Source of the DNA: Terrimonas sp964445775
GTDB taxonomy: Bacteria; Bacteroidota; Bacteroidia; Chitinophagales; Chitinophagaceae
Reading direction: 5' to 3'
Assembly: GCA_964445775.1 (NCBI GenBank)
Contig: CAYUMH010000004.1
Coordinates: 1-64,000, forward strand
Length of the DNA stretch: 64,000 bases
Below, in pieces: positions 16,677 through 24,542 of the stretch. Numbering within the stretch: the first letter of the stretch is position 1; each line of letters opens with the position of its first letter. The notes beneath the pieces are model-generated. The model did not search any database. It was not told the origin of the DNA and worked only from the letters and a program-made list of their open reading frames with translations. The position numbers and the translations under genes are program-made.

Positions 16677-16713
16677 CAAAACCCCGCAAAAATATGATTT
16701 GCGGGGTTTTTAT
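16677..16713. terminator. bidirectional terminator-like hairpin upstream of lysC
   Basis: AAAACCCCGCAAA pairs with TTTGCGGGGTTTT around an AT-rich loop, with T-runs either side. On the minus strand it would end transcripts of the phosphodiesterase gene at 16855 before they enter lysC. Confidence 0.8.
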
Positions 16714-16752
16714 CTTTTTTGCCTGTAAAAGGCTGTAACGATTGTTAGTTTA

Positions 16753-16850
16753 AACAATTGACAGTTGACAAGGAGAAGTTACAATTGACAGTTGACAATG
16801 GACAAATGACAATATGCAATTCATAACTCACAACTCATAATTCGTAACTG
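16753..16850. repeat. 7-bp phased array (TTGACAR then YTCATAA blocks)
   Basis: Units TTGACAG, TTGACAA, GACAATG lead into a junction at about 16807-16826 that matches TGACAATGAGCAATTCATAA at 18 of 20 positions, then ACTCACA/ACTCATA units. Same orientation and block order as the array at 23595. It ends four bases before the stop codon of the phosphodiesterase gene. Confidence 0.8.
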
Positions 16851-16854
16851 TTAT

Positions 16855-18123
16855 CTACTTCAATATCGGTTTCAACACTTTTAGCTTGCCATCAATTTTG
16901 AAATCATAGGAAAGTCCCAAAATTTCGGCTACTAAAGGATACACGTTTACATTCTCAAAACCTTCAATTTCTACATTGTTTTTAAAGGCCGGTCCCCAGG
17001 CAAAAAAGCTGGCCCGCATATCGGTTAACCGGTTGTCAAAGCCATGATAACCCTTATTGGTAGAGGGGCGGGTGCCGATATTAAAATAATAAGGGGGATC
17101 AGGTACCAGTACAATATCACCGGCACGGTTGTATTGATCGTCCTTCTTTTTGAAATGCCAGATCTTAGGTGTTTTGCATAATAAATAAGGGGTATAGTTT
17201 TGTGCTTCTTTTTTCAATGCTTTATAGGTGTGTTTAATGGTTTTTTTGTTCACGTTTTTACCGTATAAATGCAGGGAGGTGGAACCAAAAGGAACAAAGA
17301 ACTGTGTGGTATCAACGGCTTTCGGCATCTTAATTACTTTGTCCTTATCTACATTGGTCATACCATGATCAGATACAATAATATAATTGACCGGCAAACC
17401 TAATTTATCTACCTCGGCTACCATTTTGCCAATACTTTCATCTACAAATTGTACAGCATGTTTTGCTTCAGCAGAACCTACACCAAAGGAATGCAGTTCA
17501 TGATCCACTTGCGGAAAATAAAAAGTGATGAGGTGCGGACGCCTGTCTTCGGGCAACTGCAACCACTTTTTTACAGCGGCAATGCGGTCGTCCATGCTAA
17601 TTTTATCGTTGTAGTTATAATAGTAAGTAGGCCGTTTACCCTGTATATTGGCTTCGGAACCAACCCAATAAAAACTGGCACTTAATAATTGCTGCTGCTC
17701 ACTTAAAACCCATAAAGGAGTACCACCATACCAGCTGCTGTCGCCTACACGGGCCTTATTGCTCATGGTATATATTTGGTTTTTTGCAGGATCAAAAAAA
17801 GTATTATTAATCAACCCGTGATGGGCGGGGTATAAACCGGTAACAATGGTGTAGTGATTGGGAAAAGTTAAAGAAGGGTAGGAGGGGCGCATAAATTTTG
17901 CTCTTATTCCCTGCCCGGAAAGGCGTTGTATATTAGTAGCACCATAGCTGGCCGCCATATCATTGCGTAAGCCATCAACAGAAATAAGAATAACATAGGG
18001 CTTGCTCTGCTGCTCTTTTGCATTACGCCTGCCGGCAATGACCTGTTCGGTCGTATCAACTGTTTGCTGGCCATAACTCACTGATAATAATAGCAATGCC
18101 AGGCTGGTGATCAATATTCTCAT
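16855..18123 (-). CDS. secreted type I phosphodiesterase/nucleotide pyrophosphatase (alkaline phosphatase superfamily)
   Basis: 422 residues from the ATG at 18123 (MRILITSLALLLLSVSYG, a signal peptide); the frame continues to 18180 but that extension would bury the signal peptide. The catalytic metal/nucleophile stretch is SVDGLRND (about 52-59) with Thr nucleophile in YPSLTFPNHYT (about 88-98). Zn ligands are seen in PQVDHELHSFG (about 215), IIVSDHGM (about 262) and GYHGFDN (about 366). Such NPP/ENPP-like ectoenzymes hydrolyse phosphodiester or pyrophosphate bonds of nucleotides or lipids outside the inner membrane, serving phosphate or nucleotide scavenging. Monocistronic; the hairpin at 16677 ends it. 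Confidence 0.93.
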   Translation of the reverse strand: MRILITSLALLLLSVSYGQQTVDTTEQVIAGRRNAKEQQSKPYVILISVDGLRNDMAASYGATNIQRLSGQGIRAKFMRPSYPSLTFPNHYTIVTGLYPAHHGLINNTFFDPAKNQIYTMSNKARVGDSSWYGGTPLWVLSEQQQLLSASFYWVGSEANIQGKRPTYYYNYNDKISMDDRIAAVKKWLQLPEDRRPHLITFYFPQVDHELHSFGVGSAEAKHAVQFVDESIGKMVAEVDKLGLPVNYIIVSDHGMTNVDKDKVIKMPKAVDTTQFFVPFGSTSLHLYGKNVNKKTIKHTYKALKKEAQNYTPYLLCKTPKIWHFKKKDDQYNRAGDIVLVPDPPYYFNIGTRPSTNKGYHGFDNRLTDMRASFFAWGPAFKNNVEIEGFENVNVYPLVAEILGLSYDFKIDGKLKVLKPILK

Positions 18124-18238
18124 GTTATTATATTTAAGTATAATCACGCAAAGATTACATAACAATAGAGGGATAGGCAAATTATTTTTTTGTGAGGAAA
18201 TACGATCATGCTACCTGTTCACCACAATGCAGATAGTA

Positions 18239-19510
18239 TTAATTATTACAAGCCGATAACTGTGTTTGTATGAACCTTTTATCGATTGCCGATACCGCCA
18301 GTTCAAAAGCCTGCCGGTAATTCTTTATTGCTTCCGGTATATGTTTTAACCGGCGGTACACATGGGCCCGGGTAACATAATATAAAAAGCGGTTATCAGC
18401 ATGTAAAAAATTTTCCAGTTTATCCAGGGCATCCAGGTCTACCAGCTGTATATCAGTATAAGCCTGTGCAATGATCTTGTTTAATTGCAACAGGGAGGAT
18501 GGAGGTTCAATGGTTTCCAGGTGTTTATACAGATCAAGTATTTTTTGCCAGGGCGTTTGCGCAAAACTGCTACTGCTGCAGTGGATAGATGATATCAGCG
18601 CTTCTATATGATACTTGTTAATTTCGTTGGTATATGCGGCCTGCTCTAAATGATAGAACCCTTCCTGTATCAGCGGTTGAAGCCAAAGGCCCCGGTCTTG
18701 TTTTTCCAATGTCAGCCATTCACCTGTATCAGCTATACGTGCAGGAAATCTTGCTGTATTAAAAAACATCAGGGCCAGCAAGGCATGGGTTTGTGGCAAT
18801 GCAAGAGGGTGCTGTAATAAAAGTTTTGTAAGGCGCAGTGCTTCAAAACACATATCCCGGTTGATACCTGTATCTGTCCGGGTGGTTTTATAACCTTCAT
18901 TAAACAACAGGTATAATACGGTATGTACCGTATGTATATGTTGCTCCAGTATCAACTTAGACTTAGGCAGGTATAAGGTTTCCTGTTCTTTCAATTGCGA
19001 TTTACACCGGGTGATGGCTTTCTTAATGGTCTCCCGGTTCGTAAGCAGGGCATTGGCAATTTCCGGGATACCAAACCCACAAAGTACATATAAGGTAATG
19101 CTCACCTGGTTTTTGAGCGAAAAACCGGGGTGGCAACAGGTGAGTAGTAATTGCAGCTGGCTGTCTGAAACCAGTTCGTCATTAACAATAATATGATCAT
19201 AAGTCGTGTATGTTTCAATGGCTGGTTGCGTTTCATCTATATCATCGTAACGGGTATCCTTCTTTAACCGGTTGATCAGCTTATTGCGTGCCACTGTCAT
19301 TAACCAGGCTTCCGGTTGTTGTGGTATATTGCCATAGCGCCACCTGGTCAGTGCCATTTCAAAACTATCCTGTACAGCGTCCAGTATCATATCCAGTTTT
19401 GATAACCCGAATTGCCTGGTCAATACAGCTGTCATCTTTCCCGCGCTGTGGCGGAAAAGATGTGCAGCTAACTGATCAGTTTGTTTAGCAGGATCAGGTG
19501 GTGGGGTCAT
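18239..19510 (-). CDS. ECF42-type RNA polymerase sigma factor with C-terminal DUF6596/TPR-like extension
   Basis: 423 residues from the ATG at 19510; a TTG just before it is not needed. Region 2 (about 15-90, with RWRYGNIPQQPEAWLMTVARN) and region 4 (about 118-180, LSLKNQVSITLYVLCGFGIP, then EIANALL and TRETIKKAITRCKSQL-like helices) are sigma-24 type. The remaining 240 residues are helical repeats (LALPQTHALLALMFFNTARF, then ITRAHVYRRLKHIPEAIKNY-like TPR) replacing the anti-sigma control of classic ECFs. This is the ECF42 plan, known to be encoded next to DGPF/YCII proteins, as here: the start overlaps the upstream partner gene by 17 bp. Its target genes cannot be inferred beyond the partner. 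Confidence 0.9.
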   Translation of the reverse strand: MTPPPDPAKQTDQLAAHLFRHSAGKMTAVLTRQFGLSKLDMILDAVQDSFEMALTRWRYGNIPQQPEAWLMTVARNKLINRLKKDTRYDDIDETQPAIETYTTYDHIIVNDELVSDSQLQLLLTCCHPGFSLKNQVSITLYVLCGFGIPEIANALLTNRETIKKAITRCKSQLKEQETLYLPKSKLILEQHIHTVHTVLYLLFNEGYKTTRTDTGINRDMCFEALRLTKLLLQHPLALPQTHALLALMFFNTARFPARIADTGEWLTLEKQDRGLWLQPLIQEGFYHLEQAAYTNEINKYHIEALISSIHCSSSSFAQTPWQKILDLYKHLETIEPPSSLLQLNKIIAQAYTDIQLVDLDALDKLENFLHADNRFLYYVTRAHVYRRLKHIPEAIKNYRQAFELAVSAIDKRFIQTQLSACNN

Positions 19511-19841
19511 CAACTTCGGTTATTTGTCTTATTTCAATAGTATTACCCCGTTCAACATCCGGGCAGGTTTTGGCAATGCCTACGGCTTCTTCCAGCGAGT
19601 TAGCCAGTAATATATAAAACCCGCTGATACACTCCTTACTTTCAATATAAGGACCATCCGTTACTACGCCGTTTTTAATAGAAGCTCCCTTGTCATCCAA
19701 AGGATTAGCCAGTTTGTATTGGCCCTTTTCAATAAGGCCGTTTACCCAGCTGATATGTTCTTCAATACAACCCTGCATATCTTCTGCTGTCATGCTGCCA
19801 TAACCGGCATTTTCGCGAATTAACATTAAAAACTCTTTCAT
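19494..19841 (-). CDS. YCII/DGPF-family protein, partner of the ECF42 sigma factor
   Basis: 115 residues. VVTDGPYIESKECISGFYIL (about 63-82) contains the DGPF-type motif (here DGPYIE), with the N-terminal MKEFLMLIREN strand and C-terminal EIRQI typical of the YCII-related ferredoxin-like fold. No enzymatic activity is established for the family. In many genomes DGPF genes are next to ECF42 sigma genes and are their regulatory targets, so this product is probably part of the same circuit. Translation of the sigma gene is likely coupled (17-bp overlap). Confidence 0.92.
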   Translation of the reverse strand: MKEFLMLIRENAGYGSMTAEDMQGCIEEHISWVNGLIEKGQYKLANPLDDKGASIKNGVVTDGPYIESKECISGFYILLANSLEEAVGIAKTCPDVERGNTIEIRQITEVDDPTT

Positions 19842-19910
19842 TCTTTTTTAATTTTTGATGATGAATACCCTTAAGACAACGAAAGGGATCAACAGGGGAC
19901 ATTTTTTAAT

Positions 19911-19950
19911 GAGATAATTTGATAATTTGGAAATTAGTTAATTTATGAGA
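19911..19950. repeat. 8-bp phased array (GATAATTT type)
   Basis: Units GAGATAAT, TTGATAAT, TTGGAAAT, TAGTTAAT, TTATGAGA keep an 8-bp phase. On the minus strand it reads like the CATTACCAAATT family at 12135, 27983 and 41471. Confidence 0.6.
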
Positions 19951-20002
19951 AACATGAAAGACTTAAGCGAGACAGTTCATGAGACAGGAACCATGGCAGG
20001 GA

Positions 20003-20036
20003 AAAATAAGGCCCCTCTGAAGAGGGGCCTTATTTT
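20003..20036. terminator. bidirectional intrinsic terminator at the acs stop codon
   Basis: AAAATAAGGCCCCTC (20003-20017) pairs perfectly over 15 bp with GAGGGGCCTTATTTT (20022-20036), loop TGAA. The acs stop codon (20035-20037) overlaps the stem's end. Confidence 0.92.
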
Positions 20037-21975
20037 ATAATTTTCCTTTCACAATCTCATCCACAACACCCGGATCGAGCAGGGTAGATGTATCGCCCAG
20101 CTTATCCGTTTCACCTTCGGCCACTTTGCGTAAAATACGGCGCATGATCTTACCACTGCGTGTTTTGGGCAGGCCGTTGACAAATTGTATTTTATCGGGT
20201 TTGGCAATGGGCCCAATAATGCGTGATACCGTAGCCAGTATATCTTTACGCGTCAGCTCATCATCAAAATGACGGCCATTAAAAATAACATAGGCATAAA
20301 TGCCCTGGCCTTTAATATCATGCGGGTAACCTACTACGGCGCTCTCTACCACACCGGCGTGCATGTTGATGGCATTCTCCACTTCGGCAGTACCAATACG
20401 GTGACCGCTTACATTTAACACATCATCCACACGACCCGTAATACGGAAAAAGCCATCATCATTTTTTAAAGCACCGTCACCGGTAAAATATAAATTTTCG
20501 TAAGTAGCAAAATAATTGGTGCGGCAACGCTCATGATCGCCATAAGTGGTGCGCAATATACCGGGCCACGGGGCTTTAATACACAGGTTACCTTTGTAAT
20601 TGCCGTCTTCATCTTTTTCGGTTACTTCCTTACCGTTCTCGTCAACCAGTATGGGTTGTACACCCGGTAAGGGTAAGGTAGCCCAGGATGGCTTGGCCGG
20701 TGTTACGCCTGCAAGGTTACTGATGAGCACACCGCCTGTTTCAGTCTGCCACCAGGTATCTACAATGGGGCATTTCTTTTTACCAATATGTTCATCGTAC
20801 CAATGCCAGGCTTCTTCATTAATTGGTTCACCTACGGTACCTAATACTTTTAAGGAAGAAAGATCTTTACCTTTTAAAGGCTCTAATCCAAAGCCCATCA
20901 AACTGCGGATAGCGGTAGGGGCGGTATATAAAATATCGATCTTGTATTTATCAATAATATCCCAGAAACGCCCGGCATCGGGCCAGGTAGGCACACCCTC
21001 GAACATAACACTGGTAGCGCCTGCACTTAATGGTCCGTAAATAATATAGCTATGACCGGTGATCCAGCCAATATCAGCGGTACAAAAATGAATTTGTCCC
21101 GGTTGGTAATTAAACACGTTTACAAAACTGTAATTGGTCCATACCATATAACCACCTACGGTATGTACCACTCCCTTGGGTTTACCGGTACTGCCCGATG
21201 TATATAAAATGAACAGGGGATCTTCGGCATCCATCACTTCCACTTCGCCAAAGCCGTCACTGTTCAGCGCTTCCGCACCTTCGGTTACAGCCTGCATTTC
21301 GTCTTCCCACCACACATCACGGCCTTTGATCATGGATACCGGTGTACGGGTACGGGTATATACAATAACACGCTTCACTGTTTTATTACCGATCAGCGCA
21401 TCATCAATTACGCTTTTCAGCGGAATATCTTTACCACCGCGGTAGGCGCCGTCGCAGGTAACAATAAATTCAGCCCGGGCATCCTCCAGCCTGTCCGCAA
21501 TACTTTGTGCCGAAAAACCACCGAAGATAACACTGTGTATAGCCCCTATACGGGCGCAGGCTAAAGTAGCATAGGCCAGCTCAGGCACCATGCCCATATA
21601 AATACATACCCGGTCGCCTTTTTTTACACCGTTATTTTTTAATACCTGCGCAAACTGGCACACACGTTTGTGTAAACGTTCGTAAGTTACAATACGGGTA
21701 CGTTCTTCGGGATTATTGGGTTCCCAGATAATAGCGGGTTTATCGGCCAATTTTTCCAGGTGACGGTCCAGGCAGTTCTCGGTAATATTTAATTTACCAC
21801 CGGCAAACCATTCAATCTTTGGCTCTTTAAAATTCCAGTTTAATACCTTGTCCCACTTCTTATGCCAGCGAAAATGTTCAGCAATATCGCCCCAAAAGGC
21901 TTCCGGATCGTCAATACTCTTCTGGTATGCTTCTTTATATTCTTCGAACGATTTGATCTGGTAGGGATATGACAT
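20035..21975 (-). CDS. acs: acetyl-CoA synthetase (AMP-forming)
   Basis: 646 residues, the standard Acs length. The ANL-superfamily landmarks are present: LFILYTSGSTGKPKGVVHT (P-loop, about 264-282), DTWWQTETGG (about 410-419), YFTGDGALKNDDGFFRITGR (about 500-519) and the C-terminal lysine loop LPKTRSGKIMRRILR (about 604-618), where the GK Lys is the catalytic and acetylation-controlled residue. It activates acetate to acetyl-AMP and then acetyl-CoA in the cytosol. Divergent from an MHS-type transporter gene with 88 bp between starts, a common pairing suggesting that the carrier imports a carboxylate used through acetyl-CoA. Confidence 0.97.
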   Translation of the reverse strand: MSYPYQIKSFEEYKEAYQKSIDDPEAFWGDIAEHFRWHKKWDKVLNWNFKEPKIEWFAGGKLNITENCLDRHLEKLADKPAIIWEPNNPEERTRIVTYERLHKRVCQFAQVLKNNGVKKGDRVCIYMGMVPELAYATLACARIGAIHSVIFGGFSAQSIADRLEDARAEFIVTCDGAYRGGKDIPLKSVIDDALIGNKTVKRVIVYTRTRTPVSMIKGRDVWWEDEMQAVTEGAEALNSDGFGEVEVMDAEDPLFILYTSGSTGKPKGVVHTVGGYMVWTNYSFVNVFNYQPGQIHFCTADIGWITGHSYIIYGPLSAGATSVMFEGVPTWPDAGRFWDIIDKYKIDILYTAPTAIRSLMGFGLEPLKGKDLSSLKVLGTVGEPINEEAWHWYDEHIGKKKCPIVDTWWQTETGGVLISNLAGVTPAKPSWATLPLPGVQPILVDENGKEVTEKDEDGNYKGNLCIKAPWPGILRTTYGDHERCRTNYFATYENLYFTGDGALKNDDGFFRITGRVDDVLNVSGHRIGTAEVENAINMHAGVVESAVVGYPHDIKGQGIYAYVIFNGRHFDDELTRKDILATVSRIIGPIAKPDKIQFVNGLPKTRSGKIMRRILRKVAEGETDKLGDTSTLLDPGVVDEIVKGKL

Positions 21976-22063
21976 AAAACAATCAATTATTTTTTTGGAG
22001 CCTTAAATGTACGAATTCAAATTTTTTTAGCTACACATTAAATCTAATTTGTATTTTAAAGGC

Positions 22064-23596
22064 ATGAAAAAAAATGACGATTCTGCTACCGGCATTTGGA
22101 AAGTAATATCAGCCTCTTCGGTTGGGACCATGATTGAGTGGTATGACTTTTACATTTTTGGTATGCTTGCCAAAACGATCAGTACACAATTTTTTCCTGA
22201 GGGCAACAGTACGGCTGCGTTGTTAAGTACACTGGCCATTTTTGCAGCAGGTTTTATTGTAAGGCCTTTTGGCGCATTGGTGTTTGGCCGTTTGGGTGAC
22301 CTGATCGGTCGTAAGTACACTTTTTTACTTACACTGGCTTTAATGGGCGGCGCTACTTTTTTAATAGGATTGGTGCCGGGTTATAAAACCATTGGTATTG
22401 CAGCTCCTATACTGGTATTGTTACTAAGGTTATTGCAGGGACTTGCCTTAGGCGGTGAATATGGCGGTGCCGCCACTTATGTAGCCGAACATGCACCGGC
22501 CAGCAGGCGGGGTTATTATACCAGCTGGATACAGACCACGGCCACACTGGGTTTATTTGTAGCGCTTGGTGTTATTATGCTGGTGAAACTGAATATGAGT
22601 GAAGCTGCTTTTAATGCCGAATGGGGTGGCTGGCGTTACCCGTTCTGGACCTCTATTATATTGGTAGGTGTATCGGTGTATATACGAATGAATATGTCCG
22701 AATCGCCTATGTTTGCCAAGTTAAAATCAAGCGGGCATGTTTCTAAAAATCCCTTAAAGGAAAGCTTTAGTAAAAAGGCCAATTTTAAAATGGTGTTGCT
22801 GGCTTTATTTGGCGCGGTAATGGGGCAGGGCGTTATCTGGTATACCGGGCAGTTTTATGCGCAAAGTTTTTTAGAAACCAAGGCCGGCCTGGAGTTTGAG
22901 CAAAGCCGTACCATTATGTTATGGGGTATTGCTTTTGCCACACCTTTCTTTGTTTTCTTTGGCTGGTTAAGTGATAAGATAGGCCGTAAATGGATCATGC
23001 TGGCAGGCATGTTTTTAGGCATACTTACTTACCGGCCCATCTTCAGTGAGTTTTTAAAAGATACGGATACAAAAACCTGGTCGGCCCAGGCAATAATGAA
23101 TACCGAACAACTGGCGCCAGTACAACAGGTATTACCGGATGGCAATATCAGTGAAAAACAAACCAACATCATCCATTTGGCAAATGGCAGCTGGTACCAT
23201 GTTACCAAGCAGCAAACAGTGACTGCAGCTGATAAAACGGTTATCAATGTTGCCGAAACAACCGGCAATAAACACCTGCCTCAGGGAACTTACTGGAAAT
23301 TTGTTGGCCTGGTATTTTTATTAATACTATATGTTACGATGGTGTATGGACCTATTGCGGCTTTCCTGGTAGAAATGTTCCCAACGAAAATTCGGTACAC
23401 TTCTATGAGTTTACCTTATCATATTGGTAACGGTGTATTTGGCGGTCTGGTACCCTTTATCGGTTTATTATTAACCACCACCTTTCCCGGCAATGACCTG
23501 GTAGGCCTCTGGTACCCGATTGGTGTTGCCACGCTGTGTTTAATTATCGGAACGATTTATTTAACAAATAAGATTGATAAAGAGGTAGATGATTAA
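22064..23596 (+). CDS. MFS transporter, metabolite:H+ symporter (MHS) family
   Basis: 510 residues from the ATG at 22064; the frame is open from a TTG at 22049 but the ATG fits the family start. Twelve predicted membrane helices. The MHS signatures are clear: SSVGTMIEWYDFYIFG (helix 1), IVRPFGALVFGRLGDLIGRK (loop 2-3) and GGEYGGAATYVAEHAP (helix 4-5). Family members import organic acids, proline/betaine or shikimate with protons. About 80 residues between the eighth and ninth helices (roughly 328-405, SAQAIMNTEQLAPVQQVLPD through TTGNKHLPQGTYWK) form an extra hydrophilic insert not seen in ProP or ShiA. The position divergent from acs suggests a monocarboxylate or TCA-type acid. Confidence 0.92.
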   Translation: MKKNDDSATGIWKVISASSVGTMIEWYDFYIFGMLAKTISTQFFPEGNSTAALLSTLAIFAAGFIVRPFGALVFGRLGDLIGRKYTFLLTLALMGGATFLIGLVPGYKTIGIAAPILVLLLRLLQGLALGGEYGGAATYVAEHAPASRRGYYTSWIQTTATLGLFVALGVIMLVKLNMSEAAFNAEWGGWRYPFWTSIILVGVSVYIRMNMSESPMFAKLKSSGHVSKNPLKESFSKKANFKMVLLALFGAVMGQGVIWYTGQFYAQSFLETKAGLEFEQSRTIMLWGIAFATPFFVFFGWLSDKIGRKWIMLAGMFLGILTYRPIFSEFLKDTDTKTWSAQAIMNTEQLAPVQQVLPDGNISEKQTNIIHLANGSWYHVTKQQTVTAADKTVINVAETTGNKHLPQGTYWKFVGLVFLLILYVTMVYGPIAAFLVEMFPTKIRYTSMSLPYHIGNGVFGGLVPFIGLLLTTTFPGNDLVGLWYPIGVATLCLIIGTIYLTNKIDKEVDD

Positions 23597-23668
23597 ACAA
23601 TTGACAGTTGACAATTGATAAGTGACAATGAGCAATTCATAATTCATAATTTATAATTCATAATTTAA
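23595..23668. repeat. 7-bp phased array (TTGACAR then TTCATAA blocks)
   Basis: Ten units in exact 7-bp phase: TTGACAG, TTGACAA, TTGATAA, GTGACAA, TGAGCAA, then TTCATAA, TTCATAA, TTTATAA, TTCATAA, TTTAAGA. The 23 bp at 23620-23642 are identical to the reverse complement of 8507-8529. It begins at the stop codon of the transporter and ends at the ATG of the next gene. Confidence 0.85.
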
Positions 23669-23669
23669 G

Positions 23670-23918
23670 ATGAACGGTGTAAAAAAAATACTTGGGTGGC
23701 TTTGGCTGGTGGCCGGGCCTGCATTTATAATTTTTTTGATAAAAGGGGCCATAGATAATATTGACCTTAATGGAAAAAAAGAGATCAATGACCCGGTGAT
23801 CTGGATCATTATTCTTTTGATCTTTTTACCCATTGCCATTGGCTTTGTTATCTTTGGGTGGTATGCTATAAAAGGCGAGTATAGCCATTTGCCCGAAAAT
23901 TCCGAAGAACTTAAATAG
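23670..23918 (+). CDS. small two-helix membrane protein, function unknown
   Basis: 82 residues with two hydrophobic helices (about 9-27, WLWLVAGPAFIIFLIKGAI, and 43-66, VIWIIILLIFLPIAIGFVIF) joined by a polar DNIDLNGKKEIND loop, and a short charged tail EYSHLPENSEELK. It lies 73 bp behind the MHS transporter; the spacer is entirely a 7-bp repeat array that touches the ATG, so the ribosome-binding region of this gene is made of repeat sequence. In related genomes small membrane proteins of this size follow such transporters and may be accessory subunits, but that is inference. Confidence 0.75.
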   Translation: MNGVKKILGWLWLVAGPAFIIFLIKGAIDNIDLNGKKEINDPVIWIIILLIFLPIAIGFVIFGWYAIKGEYSHLPENSEELK

Positions 23919-24020
23919 TATAAAAAATATGAATATGTAATTATTTTTAATCCATATTCAAGAAATATTATTAAAATGTAAAAGTTTTGTAAACAAATTG
24001 CTGCTCTGCCTGTTATTTTT

Positions 24021-24028
24021 TACATTTG
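24021..24028 (+). promoter_or_regulatory. -7 promoter box (TACATTTG)
   Basis: TACATTTG matches TAnnTTTG and ends 12 nt before the ATG at 24041, predicting a leader of only about 5 nt. Confidence 0.55.
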
Positions 24029-24040
24029 CGCACACAAGCT

Positions 24041-24403
24041 ATGAGCTCTACCAAAAACAAATACACTTTGAGGCAATATATTGCAACCCTGCTGATGCTT
24101 TTTGCATTGGTATGGCTGACAGTGAGCCTGCCCTATGTGTATGAAACAAAGCTCAAAGCCGCAGCTAAGGAGGTGAATGGCAAGTTTGAAGTAGAAAAAA
24201 ACAACGCCAACCCCTTTGCCAATACTACCGAGGAAAAGACCTGCGGTGGTATCAATACACTCACAGAAGAATACATTCACCACACCAGTTTTGACAATGC
24301 CGCTCCTGTAATGGGACAGGTTCAGTTACTGGAACTACACTATCACGAAGGCACTTATACGGCTTTTCATGGTGAATTGTTATGCCCTCCGCCCAATGCC
24401 TAA
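24041..24403 (+). CDS. single-pass membrane protein of unknown function upstream of the bicarbonate carrier
   Basis: 120 residues starting MSSTKNKYTLRQYIATLLML; one membrane helix (about 12-32, YIATLLMLFALVWLTVSLPY) and a hydrophilic C-terminal domain (AAAKEVNGKFEVEKNN, CGGINTLTEEYIHH, QLLELHYHEGTYTAFHGELL) with two cysteines and several histidines. I do not recognise the family. The ATG at 24041 is chosen over a TTG inside the promoter box. The gene is 139 bp ahead of the SulP and carbonic anhydrase genes in the same direction and may belong to that module; the His/Cys content is compatible with metal binding but no motif proves it. Confidence 0.7.
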   Translation: MSSTKNKYTLRQYIATLLMLFALVWLTVSLPYVYETKLKAAAKEVNGKFEVEKNNANPFANTTEEKTCGGINTLTEEYIHHTSFDNAAPVMGQVQLLELHYHEGTYTAFHGELLCPPPNA

Positions 24404-24542
24404 CCGGTAATTGGCTTTATTTTTTCTTATTTATCTTCTTATTGGTTATTCCCGTTCCTGTAATGGTAATAAACTGTTGTAATATGTTTATTGCAGCAGG
24501 TATAAATCACAATTATTCAAAGTAGTAAAAGACAATCTTTTT

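Noticed and set aside
19842..19900. ECF42 autoregulatory promoter upstream of the DGPF gene
   Set aside because: TGTTGA and CGTTGTC-like words are present on the minus strand but the spacing does not fit a confident -35/-10 pair.
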